A stretch of DNA of 64,000 bases from NCBI GenBank assembly GCA_024280945.1, contig JAMXLO010000028.1, positions 28,818-92,817 on the forward strand, given 5' to 3'. This stretch comes from Acetobacteraceae bacterium (GTDB lineage Bacteria; Pseudomonadota; Alphaproteobacteria; Acetobacterales; Acetobacteraceae). The notes below the pieces were generated by a model, which saw only the letters and a list, made by a program, of their open reading frames with translations, searched no databases and was not told the DNA's origin. This document shows positions 34,603-43,849 of this stretch, in pieces. Position numbers and translations under genes: made by a program. How positions within the stretch are numbered: position 1 is the stretch's first letter; every line of letters starts with the position of its first letter.

Positions 34603-37541
34603 CCCTGTTCACCATGCCGCCAGGCGTGTCGTTTCTGGATGCGATCGCCGAGGATTGGCTGCAACGCGCCGGTCCTGATCCACTGGGCATCGCGCGTGGA
34701 CTGATCCTGCTTCCGACCCGCCGCGCCGCCCGGGCCCTGGCCGAAGCATTCCTGTGCGCATCGAATGGCCGGCCGCTGCTGCTGCCGCGGATCACCGCCT
34801 TTGGTGGTTTGGACGAGGCGCCGTTGGCACTGACCGGCGGCCTCGACCTGCCCCCGGCTGTCGAGCCGGCGCGGCGCCTTGCAGCGCTGACCCAACTGAT
34901 CTTGGAGATGCGCGGGGCCAATGGGACGCCTCGTACCGCCGACCGTGCCTGGCCGCTCGCGGCCGAACTGGCGGCGCTGATGGACGAGGCCGAGCGGGCC
35001 GAAATCGACCTGGCGGCAAAGCTGCCGGAAGCCGCGGACCCGGACTACGCAGCGCATTGGGCGCAGACGCTGGAGTTCCTGCACATCGTCACCGCGCATT
35101 GGCCGCAATGGTTGGCCGAGCAGGGACTGATGAACCCGACGGCACGCCTGGTCGCGCTGTTGAACGCGCAGGCGGCTGAGTGGGAGGCGGTACCGCCGGT
35201 CGACCGGGTGCTTGTCGCCGGTACTACGGCCGGCATTCCGGCGGTCGCCCGCTTGCTGCGCGTGGTCGCCCGCTTGCCGAATGGCGCCGTGGTGCTGCCT
35301 GGACTGGACACAGCAATGTCCGAACAGGCCTGGGGCGCGTTGGACGACGGGCATCCGCAGGCCGGACTTGCCCGGCTGCTGCAAAGCCTCGGCGCAACGC
35401 GGGACGATGTGCAGACGTGGGCTGCACCCAAATCGGCCCGAGCGGCAGCTCTGTCGCGGGCATTGCTGCCTGCACCGGCGCTGGGAGAATGGCGCAAGGT
35501 CGAGGAACCCGTCACCGAGGGACTGTCCCTGCTGACCACCGCCGACCAGCAGGAGGAAGCAACCGCCATCGCCCTCGTTCTCCGCGAGGCGCTGGAGACC
35601 GGCGGCGCCACTGCAGCACTGGTGACGCCGGATCGCGATCTGGCCGGGCGGGTGGCAACCGAATTGCTGCGCTATGGCGTGGTGGCGGACGACAGCGCCG
35701 GCGAGCCGTTATCGGACACACCGCCTGCAGTGTTCATCCGGCTGTTGGCACTGGCAGTGACCGAGGAACTCGCACCGGTCCCGCTGCTTGCGCTGCTGAA
35801 GCATCCGCTTTGTGCCGCCGGCCTGTCACCACCTGCGTGCCGCGCCGCGGCGCGGGCGCTTGAACTGACCTGCCTGCGCGGTCCCCGGTTGCGGCATGGC
35901 ATCGCCGGGCTGCGGCGCGCGGTCGATCGCGTCCGTCCAGGCGACAAGGGTGCACGGGACCTGCTGCGGCGGATCGAAACGTGCCTGGAGCCGATGCTGC
36001 GCATCGACAGCGCGATCGAGATCGATCCGTCTGTCGCCTTCGCAGCTCTGGTGGAAGCGGCGGAGCGGCTGGCGGCCAGCGATGAGCTGCCGGGGCCGTC
36101 GCGGCTGTGGGCTGGAGAGGAAGGCGAAGCCCTCGCCACGCGCCTGGCCGAGGTGCAGGCCGCACTGCCGCTCTTGCCGGACCAGCGCACTGGCGTACTG
36201 CCGGGCCTGCTGGATGCGGTCCTGGCGGGCGTTGTCGTGCGCAGCCGGCGCGCGTTGCGTGGACGCGGCGGCACTGAGCATCCTCGGGTGTTCATCTGGG
36301 GGCTGTTGGAAGCGCGCCTGCAGAGCGCCGATGTCATGGTGCTTGGCGGCTTGGCGGAAGGCGTCTGGCCGCCGGCCAGCGACCCCGGCGCCTGGCTGTC
36401 GCGGCCGATGCGCAGCAAGGTCGGGCTGCCGTCACCTGAAGAGATCGTCGGCCAGTCGGCACACGACTTCGTCTCCTGTGCGACCGCCGCGCCGAATGTG
36501 GTGTTGTCCTGCCCTCGGCGGCGCGATGGTGCGCCGGTGGTGCCGGCCCGCTGGCTGACCCGGCTGGAGACGTTCCTGGCCGGCCAAGGCATGTCACTGC
36601 CACAGCACCCGGCCGCCAGCTGGGTCGGGATGCTCGATCAGCCGGCCGCTGCGCCGCGCCCGGTGCGACCGCCACGTCCGCGTCCTCCGGTCGCGCTGCG
36701 CCCGCGCCGCCTGTCCGTCACCGAGATCGAGACCTGGCTGCGCGATCCCTATGCGATCCACGCCAAACACATCCTGAAACTCCTGAAACTGCGAGCGCTG
36801 GACGAAGCGACGGACGCCGCGGACTACGGGATCCTGGTGCACAAGGGCCTGCACCTGTTCCTGGAGCAGTTCGATACAAGCTGGCCGACGGACGCGGCGC
36901 AGCAGTTGCGGCGCGCCATGGACCGCGCGTTGATGGAGGCCGATCTGCGCGAGGCGCTCACTGCGTGGTGGGCGCCGCGGCTGGAACGGATCGCCGACTG
37001 GGTGGCGCAGGTGGAAACGGAACGGCGCAGCGAGCACCCTCCGGTCGCCATGGCCGCGGAAGCGAGCGGCACTCTCGAGCTGGCGCGCCCTGGCGGTCTA
37101 TTTCGCCTGACCGGGCGGGCGGACCGGATCGAGCGTCGCCGCGCCGGCGGCTTGGCAATCCTGGACTACAAGACGGGCACGCCGCCGACGCAGAAAGAGG
37201 TCGATGCCGGCTTGGCGCCGCAGCTGCTGCTGGAAGCCGCGATGGCCGAGGCAGGCGCATTTGGCGAAGGGGTCATTGGGCAGGCCCACGAGCTGACCTA
37301 CTGGCACATGACGGGCGGCTTCCTGCCTGGCGAAATTCGGTCCCTGTTCAAGGAAGACGCCCCGGCGATTGCCGCTGCCGTATCCGAGGCGCGTGAAGCG
37401 CTCGGCGCGCTGATCGACACCTACGACGCACCCGACCGATCCTATCTGTCGCAGCCGCAGCCAGGGCTTGCGCCGCGTTACTCGGATTATGGGCAGCTGG
37501 CGCGGGTCGCCGAATGGGCAGCGGTAGGAGACGAGGAGTGA
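34599..37541 (+). CDS. addB: Double-strand break repair protein AddB
   Basis: A 980-residue subunit of the AddAB helicase-nuclease, which processes DNA ends for RecA-dependent repair and is the RecBCD counterpart in alphaproteobacteria. The N-terminal helicase-like part reads GLILLPTRRAARALAEAF; the C-terminal PD-(D/E)xK nuclease has LAILDYKTGTPP with Asp856 and Lys858. WGLLEARLQSADVMVLGGLAEGVWP is a strongly conserved AddB segment. The cysteine cluster of the firmicute type is absent, as in alphaproteobacteria. It overlaps the upstream gene by four bases and addA by four bases. Confidence 0.92.
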   Translation: MTLFTMPPGVSFLDAIAEDWLQRAGPDPLGIARGLILLPTRRAARALAEAFLCASNGRPLLLPRITAFGGLDEAPLALTGGLDLPPAVEPARRLAALTQLILEMRGANGTPRTADRAWPLAAELAALMDEAERAEIDLAAKLPEAADPDYAAHWAQTLEFLHIVTAHWPQWLAEQGLMNPTARLVALLNAQAAEWEAVPPVDRVLVAGTTAGIPAVARLLRVVARLPNGAVVLPGLDTAMSEQAWGALDDGHPQAGLARLLQSLGATRDDVQTWAAPKSARAAALSRALLPAPALGEWRKVEEPVTEGLSLLTTADQQEEATAIALVLREALETGGATAALVTPDRDLAGRVATELLRYGVVADDSAGEPLSDTPPAVFIRLLALAVTEELAPVPLLALLKHPLCAAGLSPPACRAAARALELTCLRGPRLRHGIAGLRRAVDRVRPGDKGARDLLRRIETCLEPMLRIDSAIEIDPSVAFAALVEAAERLAASDELPGPSRLWAGEEGEALATRLAEVQAALPLLPDQRTGVLPGLLDAVLAGVVVRSRRALRGRGGTEHPRVFIWGLLEARLQSADVMVLGGLAEGVWPPASDPGAWLSRPMRSKVGLPSPEEIVGQSAHDFVSCATAAPNVVLSCPRRRDGAPVVPARWLTRLETFLAGQGMSLPQHPAASWVGMLDQPAAAPRPVRPPRPRPPVALRPRRLSVTEIETWLRDPYAIHAKHILKLLKLRALDEATDAADYGILVHKGLHLFLEQFDTSWPTDAAQQLRRAMDRALMEADLREALTAWWAPRLERIADWVAQVETERRSEHPPVAMAAEASGTLELARPGGLFRLTGRADRIERRRAGGLAILDYKTGTPPTQKEVDAGLAPQLLLEAAMAEAGAFGEGVIGQAHELTYWHMTGGFLPGEIRSLFKEDAPAIAAAVSEAREALGALIDTYDAPDRSYLSQPQPGLAPRYSDYGQLARVAEWAAVGDEE

Positions 37542-40500
37542 GTCGGCAGCTCTTCTTGCCTCTCCCCACTCCCCCTCCCCTTGCGGGAGGGGGGCGGGGG
37601 GAGGGGGCGTCTCCACCCGTCCCACTGTCGCCCCGCGACCGCGCCAACGCCGAGCAGCTGTTCGCCTCGGACCCCGCAGTCTCGGCCTTCGTCGGTGCAT
37701 CGGCGGGGTCAGGCAAGACCAAGCTGCTGACCGATCGCCTGCTGCGCCTGATGCTGAGCGGTGCGGCGCCGGAGCGCATCCAATGCCTGACCTTCACCAA
37801 GGCCGCCGCCACGGAGATGGCGGTGAGGCTGCAGAAGACGCTCGGCCGCTGGGTCACTTTGGACGACGCGTCGCTCGCCCGTGAGCTGCAGGCGCTCGAT
37901 GTGGAGCCCACCGAGGCCACTCTGACCGAAGCACGTGCGTTGTTCGCCCGCGTGTTGGACCTGCCGGGCGGGATGCGGATCGGCACCATTCATGCCTTCT
38001 GCCAATCCCTGCTGCGCCGTTTTCCACTGGAAGCAGCGCTTTCGCCGCATTTTCGTCTGGTCGATGAACTCGACGCTGCCGATGCACTCACCGAGGCACG
38101 GGAAGATATGCTGTCCCGCGCGCACACGCCGCAATTGCGCGAAGCGCTGCAGACTTTGGCGGGGCTGTCCTCGGCAACACAGTTTGGCCGCCACGTTGCG
38201 TCGTTGCAGCGCGACCTGCCACGGCTGAGCGATGCACTGCAGCTTGGCAATGAATTCACCGCAGCCCAGCGGCGCGTGCTTGGCGTTACCGCCGACGGCG
38301 AGACAGACATCATCGCCTTGGCGGTCAATTGGCAGGATGAACCGGCGCTCCGCCGTGCTGCGCAGTTTGTCCAGCAACGGGGAGCCAAGAAGTGCGCGGA
38401 GCGTGCGACGCGCATTCTGGACTGGCTCGCGCTCGATGCTACAGGTCGTGTCGAACACTGGCCCCGGTGGTGCGAAGATTTTCTGACCAAGGATGGCCAG
38501 GCGCGCGCCGAGAGCGGCTTCGTGTCCAAGGCGGTGCTCGACGCTGAGCCCGATCTCGCCCGCCACTTCCTCGGTGAATGCGAGCGCATCATCGACACGG
38601 TCGATGCCTGTCTGGCGCTGCGGCTGACAAAGATCTCCGCTGCCTTGGTGCGGCTCGCAGCACCTGTGCTGGGCGCCTATGCACAGCACAAGGAAACGGC
38701 CGGGCTGCTGGACTATGACGACCTGATTGGCCGCACCTCGCGATTGCTGGTCGATCCAGGCGCCGCCTGGGTACTCTACAAGCTCGATGGCGGCCTCGAT
38801 CACCTGCTGCTGGACGAGGTGCAGGACACCGCGCCGCAACAATGGGCCATCGCACACGCACTGACGGAGGAGTTTTTTGCCGGCGAATCCGCGCGAGACG
38901 CGCATCGCACGGTCTTCGCAGTCGGCGATCGCAAGCAGTCGATCTACTCGTTTCAGGGTGCCGACGTCGATGCGTTCGACCGCTCGCACCGCAGGCTGCG
39001 CGAGCGTGTCATGTCTGCCGGCGGGTCCTGGCAGGACGCGGCACTGGATGTATCGTTCCGCTCCACGCGGCCGGTGCTCGCCTTGGTCGATACGGTGTTC
39101 GCCAATCCGATTGCCGCCGCCGGCGTGGTCGAGCCAGGTCAGACGATGGCGCATTACGCCGACCGCGCGGACGACGCTGGCGCGGTGGAACTGTGGCCGC
39201 CGACACCGCTGCCGGATACAACGGAACCGCAACCCTGGACCGTGCCGGACCAGAACCGGGGGCTGACCTCCGCGCCACAGCTTTTGGCGGAGACGCTGGC
39301 GGGTTGGATCGCACAGCAGGCCGGCGGCGGTGTCCGGTTGGAAAGCCGAGGCCGTCCCCTGGCGCCCGGTGACGTGATGGTGCTCGTGCGTCGGCGCAAC
39401 GACTTCGGCCGCGCACTGGTGCGCGCACTCAAGGCGCGCGGCGTGCCGGTCGCCGGGCTGGATCGGTTGATGCTGGCCGAGCAGCTGGCGGTCCAGGACC
39501 TGATGGCGCTCGCCGATGCGCTGCTGCTGCCACAGGACGACCTGACCTTCGCCTGCCTGCTGACCAGCCCGCTGGGCGGGTTGTCAGACGACAGCCTCAT
39601 GGAACTCGCAATCGGACGCAGCGGTCCTTTGTGGGAAACGCTGCATGCGCGTGCCGGGGAAAGGCCTGAATGGCTGGCCGCGTGGGCGTTCTTCGCGGCA
39701 CTGCTGGGGCGGGTGGATTACGTCTCGCCCCACGCCCTGTTCGCCGAGGCGCTGGGGCCGCTGGGCGGGCGGGCGCGGCTGCTGGCGCGGCTCGGGCCGG
39801 AAGCCGCCGAGCCGGTCGACGAACTGCTCAACGCGGCTCTGGCGTACGGACGGGCACATCCGCCTTCATTGCAGGGTTTCCTGCACTGGCTGCGCCGGTC
39901 AGGGGCCGAGGTGAAGCGCGAGGCGGAAGGCGCCGGCAGCCTGGTGCGGGTTATGACGGCGCATGGCGCCAAGGGCCTGCAGGCGCCGCTGGTCATTTTG
40001 CCGGACACCACCGCACTGCCGCCGGACGAACCCGCAATCCTTTGGGCGACTGATCCGAAGACAAGGCGCGAGGTGCCGATCTGGTCGCCGCGCAGGGAAA
40101 TGCGCTGTCGCGCAGCCCAGGCGCTGCGCGACGCCGCCACCGAGCGGCGGATGCAGGAGCATAACCGGCTGCTCTACGTGGCGCTGACCCGCGCCGAAGA
40201 CCGACTGCTGGTGTGCGGTTGGCAGACTCGCCGCGGGCTGGACGACTCTTGCTGGTATCGACTGATCGAGCGTGGCTTCGACGCCTTGCCGACCGAGAGC
40301 GACGGCACGTGTCGGCGCTATGCAACCCCGCAGCGAGCGCCAGTCGACATGGCGTGCAAGGCGACTGCCGCTCCGCAGGATGTCGGCCTGCCGCGTTGGG
40401 TCGGGGCAGCACCGGATTGGCGCGCGGCTCCCCCTCCGGCTGAGCCGGCGCGACCGGAACGCCTGGCACCGAGTCGCCCCGAGAACGTCGAACTTGGTCC

Positions 40501-41050
40501 GGTGCCGGCTGCGGCCACACCCCTCGCCGCTCGGGAGACGGCTCACAACCGGTTCCACCGCGGCACGCTGTTGCATGCTCTCCTGCAGTACCTGCCCGAT
40601 CTGCCCATCGAGCGCCGCGCCGCAGCGGCACGGGCCTGGCTTGACCGGCCAGGCAATCGGCTTGCCGATGGCGAGGCGGAGGCATTGACCCAGGAGATCA
40701 TGTCCATCCTCGGACACCCCGACTTGGCGCCGCTGTTCGGTCCAGGCAGCCGAGCGGAAGTGCCATTGACCGGGCTGGTGAACGGGGCCGTTGTCGGCGG
40801 GCTGGTGGATCGGCTGGCCGTGCTGAACGACCGGGTGATCATTGCGGACTACAAGACCAACCGCCAGCCGCCGGTACGGGTCGAGGATACGCCCGTGCTC
40901 TACCTGCGGCAGATGGCCGCCTATCGCGGCGTGCTGCGAGAGATTTTCCCGGGCAGGACAATCAGCTGTGCGTTGGTCTGGACCCAGGCATCGCGGGTGG
41001 TCATGCTGCCGGATGAACTGCTTGACCTGCCGTTGGCGGGTCCCACCTGA
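37538..41050 (+). CDS. addA: Double-strand break repair helicase AddA
   Basis: A 1170-residue UvrD-like helicase-nuclease, partner of AddB. Walker A is GASAGSGKTKLL (residues 53-64), helicase motifs include LLLDEVQDTAPQQWAI, GDRKQSIYSFQGAD and VMTAHGAKGLQAPLVILPD, and the C-terminal nuclease reads IIADYKTNRQPPV with Asp1104 and Lys1106. The start is the GTG at 37538, overlapping the addB stop (GTGA) with GGAG just upstream; an ATG eight codons earlier is weaker. Codons 12-19 are formed by a GC-rich palindrome (37571-37593), so the N-terminus carries an odd Pro/Gly-rich insert before the conserved domain. Confidence 0.93.
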   Translation: MSRQLFLPLPTPPPLAGGGRGEGASPPVPLSPRDRANAEQLFASDPAVSAFVGASAGSGKTKLLTDRLLRLMLSGAAPERIQCLTFTKAAATEMAVRLQKTLGRWVTLDDASLARELQALDVEPTEATLTEARALFARVLDLPGGMRIGTIHAFCQSLLRRFPLEAALSPHFRLVDELDAADALTEAREDMLSRAHTPQLREALQTLAGLSSATQFGRHVASLQRDLPRLSDALQLGNEFTAAQRRVLGVTADGETDIIALAVNWQDEPALRRAAQFVQQRGAKKCAERATRILDWLALDATGRVEHWPRWCEDFLTKDGQARAESGFVSKAVLDAEPDLARHFLGECERIIDTVDACLALRLTKISAALVRLAAPVLGAYAQHKETAGLLDYDDLIGRTSRLLVDPGAAWVLYKLDGGLDHLLLDEVQDTAPQQWAIAHALTEEFFAGESARDAHRTVFAVGDRKQSIYSFQGADVDAFDRSHRRLRERVMSAGGSWQDAALDVSFRSTRPVLALVDTVFANPIAAAGVVEPGQTMAHYADRADDAGAVELWPPTPLPDTTEPQPWTVPDQNRGLTSAPQLLAETLAGWIAQQAGGGVRLESRGRPLAPGDVMVLVRRRNDFGRALVRALKARGVPVAGLDRLMLAEQLAVQDLMALADALLLPQDDLTFACLLTSPLGGLSDDSLMELAIGRSGPLWETLHARAGERPEWLAAWAFFAALLGRVDYVSPHALFAEALGPLGGRARLLARLGPEAAEPVDELLNAALAYGRAHPPSLQGFLHWLRRSGAEVKREAEGAGSLVRVMTAHGAKGLQAPLVILPDTTALPPDEPAILWATDPKTRREVPIWSPRREMRCRAAQALRDAATERRMQEHNRLLYVALTRAEDRLLVCGWQTRRGLDDSCWYRLIERGFDALPTESDGTCRRYATPQRAPVDMACKATAAPQDVGLPRWVGAAPDWRAAPPPAEPARPERLAPSRPENVELGPVPAAATPLAARETAHNRFHRGTLLHALLQYLPDLPIERRAAAARAWLDRPGNRLADGEAEALTQEIMSILGHPDLAPLFGPGSRAEVPLTGLVNGAVVGGLVDRLAVLNDRVIIADYKTNRQPPVRVEDTPVLYLRQMAAYRGVLREIFPGRTISCALVWTQASRVVMLPDELLDLPLAGPT
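37571..37593. repeat. GC-rich palindromic element inside the addA 5' end
   Basis: CCCCCTCCC (37571-37579) and GGGAGGGGG (37585-37593) form a perfect 9-bp stem with loop CTTGC. C-rich and G-rich flanks extend it. A related element lies at 57607-57641. Here it is translated in frame as PPPLAGGGRGEG-like residues of AddA. It looks like an interspersed repeat that landed at the addB-addA junction. Confidence 0.6.
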
Positions 41051-41077
41051 AACGCAACTGAACCATCGAGGCTGAGA

Positions 41078-41404
41078 ATGAGCGCGAATACCAAGGCGGT
41101 GTCCGATCAGACCTTTTCGCAGGACGTGCTGAAGGCAGACGGTCCGGTACTGGTCGACTTCTGGGCGGAGTGGTGCGGCCCCTGCAAGATGATCGGGCCA
41201 GCGCTCGAGGAGCTGGCGGGCGAGTTCGCCGGAAAGCTGACCGTAGCCAAGGTCAACATCGACGACAATCCGCGCACCCCGAACGACTACGCGGTGCAGG
41301 GCATTCCGACGCTTATTCTGTTCAAGAACGGCCAACCGGCGGCGAAACAGGTCGGCGCATTGCCGAAGAGCCGGCTCAAGGAGTGGATCTCGGCAAACAT
41401 CTGA
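41078..41404 (+). CDS. trxA: Thioredoxin
   Basis: A 108-residue thioredoxin with the active site W32-C33-G34-P35-C36-K, the [20 protein letters not shown] helix and the cis-proline loop [11 protein letters not shown]. It is a general cytoplasmic disulfide reductant. It starts 27 bases after addA, with GAGGCTGAG before the ATG, and is the usual last member of this gene order in alphaproteobacteria. Hairpins follow at 41441-41455. Confidence 0.95.
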   Translation: MSANTKAVSDQTFSQDVLKADGPVLVDFWAEWCGPCKMIGPALEELAGEFAGKLTVAKVNIDDNPRTPNDYAVQGIPTLILFKNGQPAAKQVGALPKSRLKEWISANI

Positions 41405-41425
41405 TTTCTCCTATCGTCAATCGTC

Positions 41426-41471
41426 ATGGCCGGGCCCGGTCGGGCCGAAGGCCCGCCCGAGCCCATGCTTG
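41426..41471. repeat. REP-like hairpin element after trxA
   Basis: The stretch begins ATGGCCGGGC and ends GCCCGAGCCCAT, an imperfect outer palindrome, with a perfect inner stem CGGGCC-GAA-GGCCCG (41441-41455). The inner stem is 37 bases after the trxA stop and may serve as terminator, though no T-run follows. The outer ATGGCCGG...GGCCAT pattern is shared with the element at 51543. Confidence 0.45.
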
Positions 41472-41609
41472 TGCCAGGCACCACCGCGTCTTCCGGCGGC
41501 TGCCGTCTTAGAGCGTGATGGGGCCAGGTTGACCTCGCCATGGCTTTGGCTTCTTTGTTTGAGCGCATGATTCAGACCTCCGGGCGATTCCGCCTCCGGT
41601 CATCACGCG

Positions 41610-42308
41610 CTAGCCGATCGCGGCGACCAGAGCCTCTGCGCTGCGTCCGTTGGCAATGGCAGCAGCGCGGCCTTGCCAATGCACGCCGCCGACGCGGGCG
41701 AATGCATGATCGGCATTCGGATAGACGTGGCAGGCGACCCGTGGATGGCCCTTCACTGCCTCCATCACCCTGGCGCGGCCTTCGGGTGGAAAGAAGGCGT
41801 CATTGTCGGCGATGTGCACGACCAGTGGCTTGGTCACCTTGCCAAGATCACCCAGCAGGTCGTCGAGGCCGACACCGTAGTAGGATATGTTGGCATCGGC
41901 ATCGGACTGTTCGGCCATAATGAAGGCGAGGCGACCGCCCAGGCAGTAGCCCATCGTCGCCACCTTGCCATTCGCGCCTGTGAGTTTTCGTGCCGCCGCA
42001 ACGGTCGCCTGCAGGTCTTCGATCCCTTTCGCCTGGTCGAACTTATTGAACAACTCGAATGCCTTCTTCCACTCGGCTTCCGATTTGTCGGTGATGTCGA
42101 TACCCGGTTCGATGCGCCAGAACAGGTCGGGGCAGACAGCGATGAAGTCCATGTCGGCGACCCAGGTGGCGATATCGCGCATCGCCTGGTTCACGCCGAA
42201 GATCTCCTGAATCAGCACGACCACGCCGGCGGGCTTGTTCTTCGGTTCCAGCAGGTAGGCGGAAAAGCTGCCGGAGCCGTCCGTGGCATGGATGGTCATG
42301 TTGGGCAT
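41610..42308 (-). CDS. Dienelactone hydrolase family protein
   Basis: A 232-residue alpha/beta hydrolase of the dienelactone hydrolase type. The nucleophile is Cys122 in GYCLGG, with Asp170 (IADNDAFFP) and His201 (NADHAFAR) completing the triad. VVLIQEIFGVN near the N-terminus is the family oxyanion strand. In chlorocatechol and related routes it opens dienelactone to maleylacetate; many members have broader roles. The ATG at 42308 is chosen because GGGAG lies eight bases upstream. It stands alone downstream of the decarboxylase gene. Confidence 0.87.
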   Translation of the reverse strand: MPNMTIHATDGSGSFSAYLLEPKNKPAGVVVLIQEIFGVNQAMRDIATWVADMDFIAVCPDLFWRIEPGIDITDKSEAEWKKAFELFNKFDQAKGIEDLQATVAAARKLTGANGKVATMGYCLGGRLAFIMAEQSDADANISYYGVGLDDLLGDLGKVTKPLVVHIADNDAFFPPEGRARVMEAVKGHPRVACHVYPNADHAFARVGGVHWQGRAAAIANGRSAEALVAAIG

Positions 42309-42376
42309 CTGCGTTCTCCCTCTCATGCGTCATACGCCGTCCGGAGCAGTGTGCCGCGACGGGTGGCCGGGACAAT

Positions 42377-42397
42377 CCCCGGGGTCAAGCACCGGGG
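42377..42397. terminator. Hairpin after the decarboxylase gene
   Basis: CCCCGG and CCGGGG form a 6-bp stem with a 9-base loop, 22 bases beyond the decarboxylase stop on the minus strand. No T-tract is present. GTGGCCGGGACAA just beside it is like the REP elements at 41426 and 51543. Confidence 0.35.
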
Positions 42398-42418
42398 GAC
42401 AAGGCCGGCGTTGGGAGA

Positions 42419-43549
42419 CTACAGGTAGTGCTCAGCCAGCGGCGCAAAGCCGTTGAAGCGCTGGCTGGCATATGTGGTCACATATGCGCCGGTGGACAGG
42501 AGCTCCACCCGATCGCCCGACCTCAACGCCAACGGCAGTCGGTAGTTCGATTTGTCATACATGATGTCGGCGCCGTCGCAGGTCGGACCAGCGATCGCCA
42601 CTGGTCCGGCTGGCCCGCTGTCGTGCGGCGTGGTGATGCGATACTTGATCGCCTCGCCTTCCGTCTCGGCGAAGCCGCCGAACCGACCGATGTCCAGATA
42701 CACCCAGCGCACCGGGTCACTCGGATCGCGCCGGCTTACCAGCACCACTTCCGCGCTGACCAGTCCGGCATCGCCCACGATATAGCGGCCCGGCTCGATC
42801 ACCATCTCGGGCAGAGCATTGCCGAAATGTTCCGTCATGGACGTCATTATCGCGTCGCCGAACTGATCGATCTCCGGCACGGGATCGCGATAGCGGGTCG
42901 GGAAGCCGCCGCCCAGGTTCATCATCCTCAGGTTCACCCCGGCCTCGGTCAGGTCGGTGAACAGCATGGCCACCTTGGCGATCGCCACCTCGTATGCGCG
43001 CGTGGCGGTCTGCTGGCTGCCGACATGGAACGACAGGCCGTAGGGGTCCAACCCCATATCGTCGGCGCGCAGCATCAACGCGCGCGCGTTCTCGATTGTG
43101 GTGCCGAACTTGCGCGACAGCGGCCAATCCGCACCTTCGTTCTCCACCAGGATCCGGCAGTACACCCGCGCCCCCGGTGCATGCTCTGCCAGCTTCTCCA
43201 GCTCCTCGACCGAGTCGAAGGCGAACAGTGTGACCCCGCGCTGGAACGCGGCGCGGATGGCCGAGGCCTTCTTAATCGTGTTGCCGAAACTGATCGCTTC
43301 GGGACGAGCGCCACAGTCGAGGCACTCGGAGACTTCCTCCCAGCTTGCAGCGTCGAATCTAGAGCCCAGGCGCACCAGCCGCTGCAGCACCGGGCGCGCC
43401 GGATTTGCCTTCACAGCGTAATAGACCCGCGCCAGCGGCAGGGCACGTTGCAGCGTGCGGAAGTTCGCCTCCACACGGTCTACATCGAGCACCAGACACG
43501 GCGTGACCGGCTGCTGCTCAGCAAGGAAACGGGCGATCTTCGGAGTCAT
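42419..43549 (-). CDS. Ornithine/lysine decarboxylase, alanine-racemase fold
   Basis: A 376-residue PLP enzyme of the eukaryotic-type ornithine/diaminopimelate/arginine decarboxylase family, making putrescine or cadaverine. PLP lysine is Lys47 in YYAVKANP; the SFHVGSQQ and NLGGGFPTRY segments and EPGRYIVGDAG bind the cofactor; the substrate-site Cys324 is in GPTCDGADIMYD, as in ornithine decarboxylases. Length suits ODC rather than the longer SpeA. The start at 43549 follows GGAGG at nine bases. A structured leader lies directly upstream (43573-43600), consistent with post-transcriptional control. Confidence 0.88.
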   Translation of the reverse strand: MTPKIARFLAEQQPVTPCLVLDVDRVEANFRTLQRALPLARVYYAVKANPARPVLQRLVRLGSRFDAASWEEVSECLDCGARPEAISFGNTIKKASAIRAAFQRGVTLFAFDSVEELEKLAEHAPGARVYCRILVENEGADWPLSRKFGTTIENARALMLRADDMGLDPYGLSFHVGSQQTATRAYEVAIAKVAMLFTDLTEAGVNLRMMNLGGGFPTRYRDPVPEIDQFGDAIMTSMTEHFGNALPEMVIEPGRYIVGDAGLVSAEVVLVSRRDPSDPVRWVYLDIGRFGGFAETEGEAIKYRITTPHDSGPAGPVAIAGPTCDGADIMYDKSNYRLPLALRSGDRVELLSTGAYVTTYASQRFNGFAPLAEHYL

Positions 43550-43849
43550 CGCACCGAGCCTCCTTTGGCTGGACGCCCGCCTGATGAAGGCGACGGGCGT
43601 TAGTTGACGAAACGGTCGAACGAACCAGCGACCATACGATTGCCAGAACGCTTGACGTCGTTGCGTAACCACGAGGGCCAGAGGCACGTGCGTTGCTGCG
43701 TAGGAGGGGCCACATAGGACCCTGGCCCCCCCGGCGCAAGCCCGAATCGCGATCAATCGGCAGGAAAATGTCGCCAGACTGCATCGCAGGCTAGGTTATG
43801 GCGTTTCGGTTGGCACCATAGCGATCAGCGAGACGGAGGTGGAACGAGC
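43550..43849 (-). promoter_or_regulatory. Leader and intergenic region upstream of the decarboxylase gene
   Basis: On the minus strand, ACGCCCG (43600-43594) pairs perfectly with CGGGCGT (43579-43573) around a 14-base loop, ending about 10 bases before the GGAGG of the decarboxylase. The upstream bases include CCCCTCCTACGCAGCAACGC. Alphaproteobacterial ornithine decarboxylase genes are known to carry a conserved cis-acting RNA, the speF motif, and this position fits; I could not align it. The right end also holds the promoter of the divergent yihY-like gene. Confidence 0.4.

Noticed and set aside
37571..37593. Palindrome considered as an intrinsic terminator between addB and addA
   Set aside because: It lies inside the addA coding frame after its GTG start and has no T-tract.
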